Assembly: GCA_964058845.1 (NCBI GenBank)
Contig: CAXKVR010000159.1
Location: 62,001 to 126,000 of the forward strand
From: Carex sylvatica
Taxonomy: Eukaryota; Streptophyta; Magnoliopsida; Poales; Cyperaceae
Length of the DNA: 64,000 bases
Direction of reading: 5' to 3'
A program made the position numbers and the translations under genes. Under the pieces are notes generated by a model that was not told where the DNA came from, ran no database searches, and worked only from the letters and a program-made list of their open reading frames with translations. Shown in pieces: positions 20,787 through 31,504 of the stretch; positions within the stretch are counted from its first letter, which is position 1; every line of letters begins with the position of its first letter.

Positions 20787-23729
20787 AAATGAATGAGCGC
20801 TTTATTAACACAGGAAAAACATCGATAGGTTGGTGATCCCATTGGCGTGGTGTGTATAGATAGATAGTATAGCGAATCAGTTCCACATGTCTATGATATG
20901 ACTGTATTGGACTCGCTGTATCATATGCCGCATTGTTTATGCACAAAAAATCAAGTCCTAAAAATATTTTGCACACAAAATTGAAGAAAAAGATAAAGAG
21001 GAGAGGGATCTAAGGCTGAAAACAACTCAAAGAGTAAAGAGCTATAGGCCAAGGGACATTAGGATAATTAATTAATTACATAGATTAATGAATTAGTAGA
21101 GTATTTGTGCGTTGCAACTGAAACAACATATTATAAGATAACACAAATATTCTCATATAAAATAACATATCTTCATAAAAAATAAATAAATGAACAAAAT
21201 AATTATTCAACAATAAAATCATGTTTACTTAAATGACAAATAATATTTTTTATATGATATAAAAAATGAAAAGAAATGAAGAGATGATTTTGATTGTCTG
21301 AATTTTCATTATAATTCTTAATGAATTTGAGAAAATTGATCCTAAATCATAGTGATATATTCTTGAAATGATTTTCAGTTTTGACAATTGCGGCTATAAA
21401 AAAATACGTTCATCTTCTAACATTGACAGATTTTTCTTCAATTTTTTGTTTGTTGCACATAACTTCATAATTTTATAGGTTTGTCAAAAATATATGTTAA
21501 AAACCTTTTTCCTGGCTATTTTCTTAATGTGCGAATTTTAAATCTAAATCCCATTCTTACATATTAATTTATGCATTGTCATATTTTATGGAATTATTCA
21601 AAACAAGACAAACATATATATAATTTGAACACAAGTTTATTTCCCTGGCTATTTTCTAGCCTATCAAAACAGCGGGCTTCTTTTATGGGCTTTTTTTTAG
21701 AAGAGATGTAGTTCCTCTTTCTTAACAGTTTATTATTATTTTTGATGGTTGGCGGCAAAGTGCCGTCAACAGATATATTGATATTTAAAAAAAAAAAAAT
21801 TTATTTACAACTCCTTGGATGAAAATGAAAATGTAAATATAATTAGTTTCTAAAAATAGCAACAGTTTATTATTTTACTGAGAATGATTCAATTTGAAAC
21901 CCAAATGGGTGATGTTTGGTCCCATTGCTTAATTTGTGAATGGAGAACTGAGTGGTGATAGTCCGATGTCCGGTTGGAGCTGTTTGATATGTATTAAGAT
22001 TTGTGCAAATTTGATCAGTGCGAATTATAGAGTTATTAGCACGAATGTTAATGCGAATCGGATGGCTTCGAACTTCAGTTCGATGCCCATTGAACCGCCA
22101 TATTGCAATCCTATATTGCAATCCTGATACATTCAAGTCAAAACAAACAGTAAACACATCAAATTTCCAAATTTGGTACATATCTCTAGAAGCTGTCAAA
22201 TCTGCATCCATTGGGGTTTATATAGAGCTTATATTTTCCTAATAAGTTTTTAGACTTCTCTATAATCTCCTTTTATCAGAAGGACCTTAACAAAAGTACT
22301 AATAACAAATATACAAATCTCAACACGAATAAATAAAAGCAATCAAAAAGCAGAAAAATAAATTACATTAAACAACCATAAACAACAACATCTAGCAATA
22401 TTCAATGTATTCTGACAGCCAACTTCTTTTTTATTATATATTCAATGTATTTATTTTAACAAATATATTGCTTCGGGGTTGCTCTGGTACCATTCTCGTT
22501 GGACATACACAAATTATCAAAAATACCAATTTAAAGCAAAAAGACAACACAAGAAGAAAAGGCATTTACAAAAAAGAAAAAACAAGTGTCCTCAAAAAGT
22601 TTACACATTACACTTTTTGTAAATCCATCAACAGCAATGATTACTGAGATATGATTACTGATATTTGACTTAACATAACTGTCTTATTCTATTTTTTTAT
22701 AACCACACGGGGGTTGCCAAGTTGTGCACAAAATAAATTACATCCAATCTCAGCTTAAAATAAATCCTATCTTAATAGTGCGCACCAGTATCATGTACCA
22801 TGTACCAGTACCGGTACCACATGTACCAGTACCATGTACTAAGTTGCTCTCCACATACCGGATCTCACCAGAATTGACTCCACAGCATAGTCTCCTGCAA
22901 AATTCTATCAGACCACCATTTTTAAAACCTCAATAAGAATTACAAAATAGTAATACATCAAGTAATGAGAAGCCAACCTCAGTGGCACACACCCAGATAA
23001 TATGGAAAAAGAAAATAAAAGAAAAGTTTTTTAACCAAACCTCAAAGCGAACATCAGTGCCAGAATAAACACTGCAGCAGGGAGACAAAGAGGGGAATAT
23101 AAAAAAAATAATTCAATCAAAAAGAGAAAATAAAATAGAAAAATCATATACACGAATAACTCAATCAAAAGACTTCACAACAGGCAGGAGATCACTGTTT
23201 GGGTTTTATTCAGAGATCTTGGAATAAAGGATTTTCTCATTCATTCCACCAGAATAATGAGATGCAAAATTACAAGTAGACCCCTAACATTTACATTACA
23301 TTTTTTTTGCTTATTTTGTTTAGCTGAAGTGCAGACATGGAAGTCAAAGAGATTCAAAAGGGGAAATAACAGAAGCTATAAATATAATTGTATATAAAGA
23401 GATGAACTATATATATTAAGGGATTCACATCCTTAGCTTCTCATCTAAAAAAGTATGACTGTTATAGAAATCATTACATCAATCTCGGTCAGATCAAACT
23501 ACTCTCAATTACACAAGCTCCATCAGATACCAGATACCAGATACCAAACTATTAACAATTTTGTCCCCACCAAAAGTGCATACAATCACCATACAAAATC
23601 AAACATAAATTTCTGTGTTAAACACTAAATCATAAATAACTTCAAAAATACAACCATCACAATGCAACCATCACCATACATAAATTGCATAAATTTTTTA
23701 TGACATGATTTGCAACTCTTGTAACCAAT
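20787..23729. other. AT-rich intergenic DNA, no gene seen
   Basis: I found no supported gene in nearly 3 kb. Minor features are a poly-A near 21788 and a TACCAGTACC/GGTACCATG-rich short palindromic patch at 22785-22850. A stretch at 21960-22100 has inverted GTGCAAATTTGATCAGTGCGA-like sequence, resembling short motifs near 31070 and 47580. Confidence 0.45.
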
Positions 23730-23868
23730 ACATTAACTCCAATACATTACCCATATTAATTTCTAGAATCCTAAAACTAAACAAAATCATATGTCAGTTT
23801 ACTTAGAAATCTCCTTCAAAATCTGCGGCACTCGGGCCATGCTATTAGAATAATTGAAGGCTTGATGG
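23730..23868 (-). pseudogene. Duplicated 3' end of the F-box gene
   Basis: This stretch matches 27244-27371 over about 130 bases. It includes the last 25 or so codons of the F-box gene (NSMARVPQILKEISK) and its 3' flank (TCTAGAATCCTAAA). Homology stops inside the coding sequence. In the copy a TAA replaces the codon after EISK. It is a partial, non-functional duplicate. Confidence 0.85.
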
Positions 23869-24414
23869 TAGAAAGTTGATGGTGTAAAATTTTAGTCATA
23901 TTCTCTAAAGTAACTCAAAGTTTGAATGTGAATCAGATCCGTTCATTAGCTTTACTCGTACGACGCTGTAACCCCCAAGCCCCATTCTCATCCGACGCTG
24001 TAATTTCAAACTCAAAATCTCTGTTACTGCAAATAATATCTGTAGTCTCAGTCAAAGCCACCTCTATTTCATGCACAAATAATTAACTCTATGATGCATG
24101 TCACCTTTTATTCCAACTGGGCCTCTTTTCCATTCTCTCTCCCTCACGAAAGTATCCTAAGTTAAAGCTTGATTTACAACAAATCAATTATCTGTGTTCA
24201 ATTACCGGGATCTACCGTGACCGCAAGTGAATTAATTAATTGTCCACAACTAGTTGTTCACGGTCTTTTCACAAACTCCATGCATGTATTTATCCCGTAT
24301 CTCATAGCACAAATAATTCTTTCCAACAAAAGACAAGGCCCTCTCAAATAATCTGAAATTATCCAAAAAAATGTAATAAATCAAATAAGAACAAAACAAT
24401 CAATAAAGTTATGC

Positions 24415-24750
24415 TAGGGGTGTTCACTGCTCCATGCTGAATAGACAAATTTTGGAATAAATGGTTCGGTTCTGTTGAATTTTTGAATTACTTTGGCCTG
24501 GTTTAATCTCTCTTATTTCAATTCAAATGATATATATCTTGATATTTATTTCTATGATTATTAAATGTATTTATGTATGTATTGAGTTTTGATCTTTTAA
24601 AATTTAATCTCTCTCATATTTCGGTTCAACCAAACAAACCGAAAATTTACTTTGGTTTTTTGGTTCGGTTTGATTTTTGAAAACCGAATAAAATTTTGAT
24701 TGGGCCATTTTAATTTGGTTTTAACCAACCCAACCCAATGAACACCCCTA
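24415..24750. mobile_element. hAT-like MITE with AGGGGTGTTCA inverted ends
   Basis: The element runs from TAGGGGTGTTCAC to TGAACACCCCTA, 336 bases with at least 11-base inverted ends. The flanks AGTTATGC and AGTTAACC agree at six of eight positions, consistent with an aged 8-bp target duplication. The interior has GGTTCGGTTTG and AACCGAA strings and no coding frame. A related end (GGGACACCCCTAG) appears near 42395. Confidence 0.65.
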
Positions 24751-25832
24751 AGTTAACCAGTTTATTTGTTCCCTTTAATTTACCTTCTGATATCAGATGG
24801 ATCATCAAATGTGAGAGTACCAAATGTGCAATAATTACACCACAGATCCACAGAGAAGGTCAATGCTTGTACCGCTCTTTGTACCACCTCATTGGGCCCA
24901 CAAAGGCGCAACTTATGTGCTCCATACTTGACCCAAAATGCATAGAATTATAAGGGTAATTCCAGTAGAAATTTATCATAACTACTTTGGAAATGAGAGA
25001 TCGATCGATCGATCGTCAAAAGCAAGAATATTGAACGGGCTCTGTCAATGAGAGATCGATCGATGGATCGTTGGTTTGACAAATTAGTTTATGTATCGAT
25101 TGAGGAGACTATATATCTCTTTATTTCATTAATTTTAAAATACCACAATATATATAACTTGTAGCTAGTCTGACCAGTATAACTTTATTATCATGAAGGT
25201 TCGTGCATAACTACTTTGGAAAGTTAAATAATTATCGAGCACAGCAACTGTACTTTGATGCAAATTTGAATAATGTGGGACTTTTTTCTTTTTGCTCTCT
25301 TGCTACCGAATCTTCCACTTAAAAGTGTCTCTTTTCTGTTTGTATCCCCAAGATTCCCATTTATATATGCTTTAAAACTTCTTCGATCGATGCTTGTTCT
25401 TACGTAATATATAAGAGCATCGATATCTCATATTGTAAAAAAGAAAAAAAAAGGTCATATATACTATTTCTAATTACTATCATCTAGCTTTGGATATTCC
25501 ATCAATATCAATCTCCATTAGAAGAATAAAAAAGAAATTAAATAATAATCGGTAAAGGTAACTATTATTTTCCATCATATCACAACAGAATAGTTTCCTA
25601 ACTAAAAATTCAGTAATACTAATTAAAGAGAAATTGGGGATATATAACCTTCACAATAATTCAGTTCACAGAAATTGCAACAAATATTTAAACAATGCAT
25701 AATTTACACATAAAAATATAAATTTGCATTGGTAGCGCAAGGAAATGAAAACAAAAGAGTTCATTAAACTACATAAAACTAAATAATTCACAAAAAACGC
25801 ACATAAGCAGCCCGCTAACCCGCCAACTATCC
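24751..25832. other. Intergenic DNA downstream of the RING gene, no gene seen
   Basis: Only minor features are visible. Two AGAGATCGATCGAT clusters lie at 24996-25015 and 25050-25070, followed by AT-rich DNA. The last few hundred bases probably include the 3' UTR of the minus-strand RING gene. Confidence 0.45.
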
Positions 25833-26546
25833 TCACGCTTGATGTGTTGTTTCATCGGTGGGGAGCATGAATCGACAGATGGGACATGTGTTGGTGCTGC
25901 TGAGCCAATGCACAATGCAATGTCTATGGAAAAGGTGGTCGCATGGCAGCTTTGTAATGTCTTTATCATTGTGCGAGCACATCTTGTCGAAACAAATGAC
26001 ACAATCCGCATCGTCATCATCCAACGAAACTATAACAGATGGCAAGGATTCGATCGCGTGTTCAGCAGCAGGAGTGCCACCACCTTGAATCACGTCGTCG
26101 ATCTCTAGAACCTGAGGTCGTGGGTCAACAATCACAAGCTCAGGTTGACCTGACGGCTGTGGTTGCACCCTATCTGCATAAGAATAAAGAGCAGTTGGAC
26201 CACCTTCCATAACTGACATGTAATTCCGGCGTTGCCTTGGTGGTATGTTGGCACGGCGTTGTCTGGATGGTATGTAGCTGCGGTTTTGCCTTGGAGGTAT
26301 GTTGGCACTTCGCTGCCACCCAGGTATAGTTGACTGACGAGGACCAATTGGAACTGTTGTGACGGGATGATGTTGCGGTGAGGTTAAAGTATAATGCGTG
26401 GATGGAACATAAGGTAGATATTGTGGGCGTGTATGATAAGGCGACAAGGGCTGAGGTGCAGTTCTCATGTACGGTAATGGTATGGCATATGCTTCATATG
26501 ATGGGTACCAGAGATGAACCGAAGGCAAATTGTAGCGAGAAGTCAT
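25833..26546 (-). CDS. RING-H2 E3 ubiquitin ligase, single exon
   Basis: A 237-residue intronless protein. The C-terminal RING-H2 has all eight zinc ligands: C182, C185, C202, H204, H207, C210, C221 and C224 (CVICFD...CDHLFHRHC...CPIC). Proteins of this class bind a ubiquitin-loaded E2 and ubiquitinate targets. AIESLPSV just before the RING is common in soluble plant RING-H2 proteins. There is no membrane segment or signal peptide. The N-terminal half is rich in Pro, Tyr, His and Arg and looks disordered. Residues about 79-108 hold a degenerate internal repeat (ANIPPRQ, SYIPSRQRR, ANIPPRQRR). The start at 26546 is the first ATG of the frame. The substrate is unknown. A second minus-strand frame over the RING (25769-26020) is a shadow. 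Confidence 0.9.
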   Translation of the reverse strand: MTSRYNLPSVHLWYPSYEAYAIPLPYMRTAPQPLSPYHTRPQYLPYVPSTHYTLTSPQHHPVTTVPIGPRQSTIPGWQRSANIPPRQNRSYIPSRQRRANIPPRQRRNYMSVMEGGPTALYSYADRVQPQPSGQPELVIVDPRPQVLEIDDVIQGGGTPAAEHAIESLPSVIVSLDDDDADCVICFDKMCSHNDKDITKLPCDHLFHRHCIVHWLSSTNTCPICRFMLPTDETTHQA

Positions 26547-27290
26547 CTCATCTCAGGGACAAGAAATGTATAGTTGGTTGTCTGCCTATTCTCTCTGTTT
26601 CTATCCGAATACCTTAGTTTTGGTGTGCATGTAGATGTAGAGAGAAGAATGTTAAGTTATATGAATATATTTCCTCAATACATATATAACTAATTAAAAG
26701 TTAGTCTTATTAATTATATTTATGGAAAGTAAATTTATCATCTAAAATTGATTGTTTCCTGAAATAGTACTCTAATTTGTGAATGCATCTAAAACTCATA
26801 TATAGATGGCATAATTATTTGGATGTGTACGGAAATTAACTAATGACGCGCCTATATATATATATGTTGTTTTGATAGAATTTTTTCATTTATGGAAAGT
26901 TTGACGTATACAAACTTATCATGTTCTTTGATATATATATAGTGCTCCTTAAATTGCGCATGTATTAAACCTATTTTTAAGAATCTAATAACTGGTTCTC
27001 CTATTTTTAATAGAGAATCTATTAAGGCAAGGTCAGTAATTAATTTACTCATTTAATTCGGTCACAAGACCAAAACCTCTCATATTGATAACAATTAATC
27101 ATTATAGCAGCGAAAAGCTAATTTAATAGAAAATAACAATCATTATATATAAGAGCGAAAAGCTATTTTATATGTGCAAAAACAATCCATAACATTAACT
27201 CCAATACATCCCTGTTTCACCATATCAGAAAATTAAGAAGTGCAACAATAACTCCAATACATATTTCTAGAATCCTAAATCTAAACAAAA
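26547..27290. other. Spacer between RING and F-box genes
   Basis: The first 100-200 bases on the RING side should hold that gene's promoter and leader. The rest is AT-rich with TA repeats near 26850 and 26930 and contains the F-box gene's 3' flank. No further gene is visible. Confidence 0.45.
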
Positions 27291-28469
27291 TCATATGTCA
27301 GTTTCCTTAGAAATCTCCTTCAAAATCTGCGGCACTCGGGCCATGCTATTCGAATAATTGAAAACTTGATCTTCGCGCCATCTTCCTTTTATAGTAATCA
27401 TACCATTGTCTACAACTCGTCCCGTCTCTATTTCCCAGCTGAACAACTTTTCAGTGTTATCTCGATAGTTGAGCCGCACAGCAATGTGAACAAATTGCCC
27501 ATCAAATCCTACCGGGCGTGCAATGTTTTTCTCATAGAACAAATCAGACTTGTTTCTGTGGCATAACTGCATGCCAAGATACAAGTCCAATGCATTTACC
27601 ATGCCGTCCCAATTCGCTGCATGCATCATATCCCAATGGGACCCCCCAGTCAGTCTCCACACTTCGATCCCGCCCCTCCAAGCATTGCAACATGTGATTT
27701 CACCGGCGCAGACCCCTACATCAGTGACTCCATCTATCACCTCCCCTTCAATCACCGGCAATGATAGGGACCCTGCTATATCCCTCTTTATATCATACCA
27801 CAAAAGAAAGTTTCCACAACACCAATATATCACCCCATTTGCTGCGCATGCTGCTTTATCCGATGCAAAAAAAATCGTGTATATATATATGCTCTGGGTA
27901 GAACGGGTCCATTTGCCGGTGTCTGAATGAAAGACATCAAACTGGTACAATAGACCATCTTCACGCTTGCACAGCAGAGGATAAACAATGGTGAACCGAT
28001 GAGGTAACTCACAAGGATCATACGCAAGACCCATTACAGTGCATAAATATTTATCCTCGACAGCATTTGGAACGAATGCCATCTCTTTGGTAGCAGGATT
28101 ACACACACAGAGGGATTTCATGCCACTGAATACACCATAAAGGAGAAGTAGGCCGTTTGTAGAGGAGACTAGCATGATATTACCAGATGTCGGGTTGAGG
28201 AAATTGAGGGATGGGTCGGGTACACCTATAAGTTCTGGGTCGGGGAAGAACGATAAACCATTACGTGCCATGTAAACAAAGCCACTTGATGAAGTGTTTG
28301 CTGAGCGGGACTGATCGGCAGCAAATGTGGCATCTGAGCTGATTATAGAATGTATTTCCTTAGAAATGCATTTGCATCTGCTCAGGCATTTGAAAGGGAG
28401 ACGAGGCAGGACCATTCTGTGAAGTATGTGGTCTGGAATGTCTGTGTGTCTTTTGGTAGAAGGCGCCAT
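27291..28469 (-). CDS. F-box protein with F-box-associated domain, single exon
   Basis: A 392-residue intronless protein. The N terminus (about 9-48, DIPDHILHRMVLPRLPFKCL and SRCKCISKEIHSII) fits an F-box, which binds SKP1-like proteins to form an SCF ubiquitin ligase. The rest resembles the plant F-box-associated interaction region: STNGLLLLYG and LCVCNPATKEM near residues 103-130, then VFHSDTGKW and a C-terminal WEIETGRV. The frame is intact. The start at 28469 is the first ATG and sits just below a GA-repeat leader. Its 3' end is partly duplicated at 23730-23868. Target and pathway cannot be read from the sequence. Confidence 0.9.
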   Translation of the reverse strand: MAPSTKRHTDIPDHILHRMVLPRLPFKCLSRCKCISKEIHSIISSDATFAADQSRSANTSSSGFVYMARNGLSFFPDPELIGVPDPSLNFLNPTSGNIMLVSSTNGLLLLYGVFSGMKSLCVCNPATKEMAFVPNAVEDKYLCTVMGLAYDPCELPHRFTIVYPLLCKREDGLLYQFDVFHSDTGKWTRSTQSIYIYTIFFASDKAACAANGVIYWCCGNFLLWYDIKRDIAGSLSLPVIEGEVIDGVTDVGVCAGEITCCNAWRGGIEVWRLTGGSHWDMMHAANWDGMVNALDLYLGMQLCHRNKSDLFYEKNIARPVGFDGQFVHIAVRLNYRDNTEKLFSWEIETGRVVDNGMITIKGRWREDQVFNYSNSMARVPQILKEISKETDI

Positions 28470-28488
28470 GATTTGTGAAAATGGAGAT

Positions 28489-28489
<1 letters not shown>

Positions 28490-28536
<47 letters not shown>

Positions 28537-28548
28537 GAGGAGGAGGAG
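28490..28548 (-). repeat. (CT)n(CCT)n microsatellite in the F-box gene leader
   Basis: On the plus strand (GA)n runs from about 28490 to 28531, followed by (GGA)n to 28548. On the gene's strand it is a pyrimidine tract starting about 20 bases upstream of the ATG. Such CT tracts are frequent in plant leaders and core promoters. Any effect on expression is inference. Confidence 0.85.
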
Positions 28549-29266
28549 CGTATAGATTTGATAAAAAAAAGAGAAGAGTATGAGGGTACACCGGACCCTA
28601 ATTCTAAATATAAAAATATGAGAGAAGATTGAGGGAAGATTAAAGCGCTATTTTTATTTCTGTCATCTATTTACTTATTGCTCAAGGTAAGTATATATTT
28701 TTTATATATTTTTGTATTGGTTCCTTATTTAATAATTACTGACCTCCTATTAATAATTAATCAATTATATTGTTTTCTTATTTAAAGTCAGAGGGCCTCT
28801 AATTACGTTAGCTGAATTGTATGACAAAACAAGAAGAAATTATGATTTCATATAAGCGGAGTATGAAAACTTGTCTTGCTATTGCTAAACTCTCTCTTTT
28901 TATTTACCAACTTATGATCGATCCGATGATTGGATTAAATTCGCTCTGTTTGAACCGCTTGATATGCTTAAAGATTCGTGCTAATCAAGTTGGAACATTC
29001 TCTTTTCTTGCCAACATATCACCTACTAAGGTAATGGAATATTTCGCACAAATATTAAAGGGATGGGATTCTGATCGTACAGTCAGGATCTAAAGAGGAA
29101 TTATTGTGTTACCCCGGACGATATGGACTCTATTATGTATGGGTAATTGGGCCTGCTGGCTATTATATTGGGCTTAAGCCCAATAAAACAAAATTATTCT
29201 TTTGCAAGCTGAGAACTTGGTTTATCCTTAGCGCTTTTCTCTCTCTCTCTCTCGCATTTTGTCGGC

Positions 29267-30702
29267 ATGGGGAAGAGTTGATGTCGTCAGGCGTCAGCGC
29301 CATGGCGCGGAGTCGACGACGACGAATCCGACATATTCGAGGATGCAAAGGTGAAGATCACCAGGCAACCCTGATCTGACCGCACCTTTCACGTGCCCGC
29401 TGAGAAATCTTGATGTAATTATTTCCAGGTATATAGATATTAATGTAACAATTTGTACCTCTTAGAACCTGATTAAATGTACCAAAGTACCAAACACTAC
29501 AATATAACAGTAATCTTGAATTAAGGGGTATGAACTAGAAAGAAAAGATGAGGAAGTTATGAAGATGGAATGCTATAATTTGAGCATGTTTGAGCATCAA
29601 TTTCAGTATGGGATTGCACATAAGAAATTATTGGTACCAGCGGTGCAGTGTGAGAAAACTAAATGCAATAGAGACAATTCCACTCTGTAGTGTCCTTTCA
29701 TCAAACTGGTGATGTTTTGTGGAAAGCATATTTGATTTTTTTGTGTAATTTATGGTTTGTTGTGGACTTTTATTTGGTTACTGGTACACTAACTGGTGAT
29801 GTTTTGTGGAAAGCAGTTCCTGTGACGGGTTTTTACTGTGGATACACTGGTGAAGCCTCTGCCACTTGCTATGGTATATAATGTTTCCCACAACATCAAC
29901 TTCTTCTTGCGCATTTTCATGCAGTTTTGGGGTTTGTTTCCGGTATCTCTTTGTAATTCTAAGATTGGTTTCAATTGGTTTGTAAATTTACCGACCTGAC
30001 CTGACCTGAAAATGAATGGACAGCAGATTTGGGTTTGGTTTGTTGACAACAGATTAATTGGACAATTTTTGCAATTGTCAAAAATGATTTGTAATTTTGA
30101 AATTCGGTAATTGAAATATAATATATACTTTATGCACATCATGCACATGAAAAATGATGAAATCTGATGCAAGTTTCACCATATGTCAAATGACTTGACA
30201 ACATTTGATTTAATACCAAATAACATTCAAATTCATGAAAATTGATGCACGAACCAGTCTAGAAGGCTAACAACATGTCTCTAAATTTTTTCAATATATA
30301 AAAATCTTTTTGAGTTGAATTGAAAAAGAGTTGCCAATTTAAGTTGTTGTTAGTGGATATCAACCCTTCACATTTTGGGCTTCTTAGTATAAACATTTTA
30401 GTCTTCTTCACATTTTAAGCTATTGTTAGGTAATTGTTGCAGATTAACGATCTCTATATTTGAGAAATTCCTTACTGGAAAGTGTAACGAGTATTTGATA
30501 ATAGATTAGTATGCTTAAATGTTAATGGTATTGGTATTATACTTCATTATACTTCACATCTATGCCTTTTAGCAATTATCTCTTCCAACTTATAACAAAT
30601 GTATTGTGTGGCATTTTTTTATTATGCCCTTGTGAAATTTACATTTCTCAGATGGGGAGGGGATTGCAAATGCAAGAAGGCCGGGATCGCTGGGTCCGTT
30701 AG
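29267..30702 (+). pseudogene. Broken three-exon conserved plant gene, copy A
   Basis: I do not have a name for this family. Exon 1 starts at 29267 but is frameshifted at once (ATGGGGAAGAGTTGA) and truncated compared with copy B. Exon 2 (29817-29931) reads FL, a stop, then RVFTVDTLVKPLPLAMVYNV and SHNINFFLRIFMQFWG. Exon 3 (30652-30702) reads GEGIANA before diverging to a stop. The pattern VDTLVKPL...AYNVSRN...EGIANAQKSL fits a small conserved plant protein that I recall only by sequence. The first-exon frameshift, the TGA in exon 2 and the lost C terminus make it a pseudogene. Confidence 0.7.
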
Positions 30703-31504
30703 GGCATTTAAAACCATCTTTGCTTTTTAGCATTTTGTTCTATTTATGGTTAATATTTTTTTTTGCCTTAAAATCATGGATGATTGATAGTTTTTCTGGA
30801 ACTTTTTTGGTGTAAAATAGTTTGTTGATTAATTAGTGTTGTATTTTTGTAATTGTTCAAGTACCTTAATTTGAGACGCTTATAAATGGCCTCACAGAAG
30901 CAAACACTGCATGGCATTCCATCCCATGATTCGGACAGCAATTTGCCAGTTTTCAAATTCTCATTGAGTGGTGCCAAAAAAAAGAAAAAAAGCCAAATTT
31001 AGTAGCCGAACTATTTATTCCTCAACTATTTCTCCGATTGGGTTGCAGATGTTCGATCCTTGTTAAGATTTGTGCAGATCAAGTGCGCACAAATCTTGAT
31101 GCAAATCGAGGATTATTCCGGAATCCGTCTAACTTGTTTTTTGAATAGAATTGCATTTCAATTTTTTTTCAAATTTTGTTACGCTAACCAGTAAATCATG
31201 ACACTGTTCTAGAATCAAAAGAAAATTTTAAATGACTAAATATATACCATTTGATTTAAATGGAAACACAAAATCTATTGGTTTACTCAATGTAACACCA
31301 ACATACATCATAATTAACATAGATGCATAAAACACAACACACATTGAAACATAAACATAAAAAACAAGGGACTCACATACACAAAAAATAAATAAAAAGT
31401 CAAACTGAATAAAAGGAAAAATAAAAAACAAGGGATTCGCATACACAAAAAAAAAAAAAAATTAAAGTCAAACTGAATAAGAGGAAGAGACTGAAAGCAG
31501 CATT

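Noticed and set aside
20444..20842. Long frames on both strands across the GC-rich element
   Set aside because: Low-complexity translations of GGGTACCCG and poly-A sequence inside a hAT-type MITE.
25769..26020. Second minus-strand frame over the RING gene, and plus-strand frames there
   Set aside because: Shadows of the intact RING-H2 frame, without domain content.
28821..29093. 90-codon plus-strand frame at the start of duplication unit A
   Set aside because: In the copy at 43770 the frame is broken by indels and no family is recognisable. Treated as duplicated non-coding sequence.
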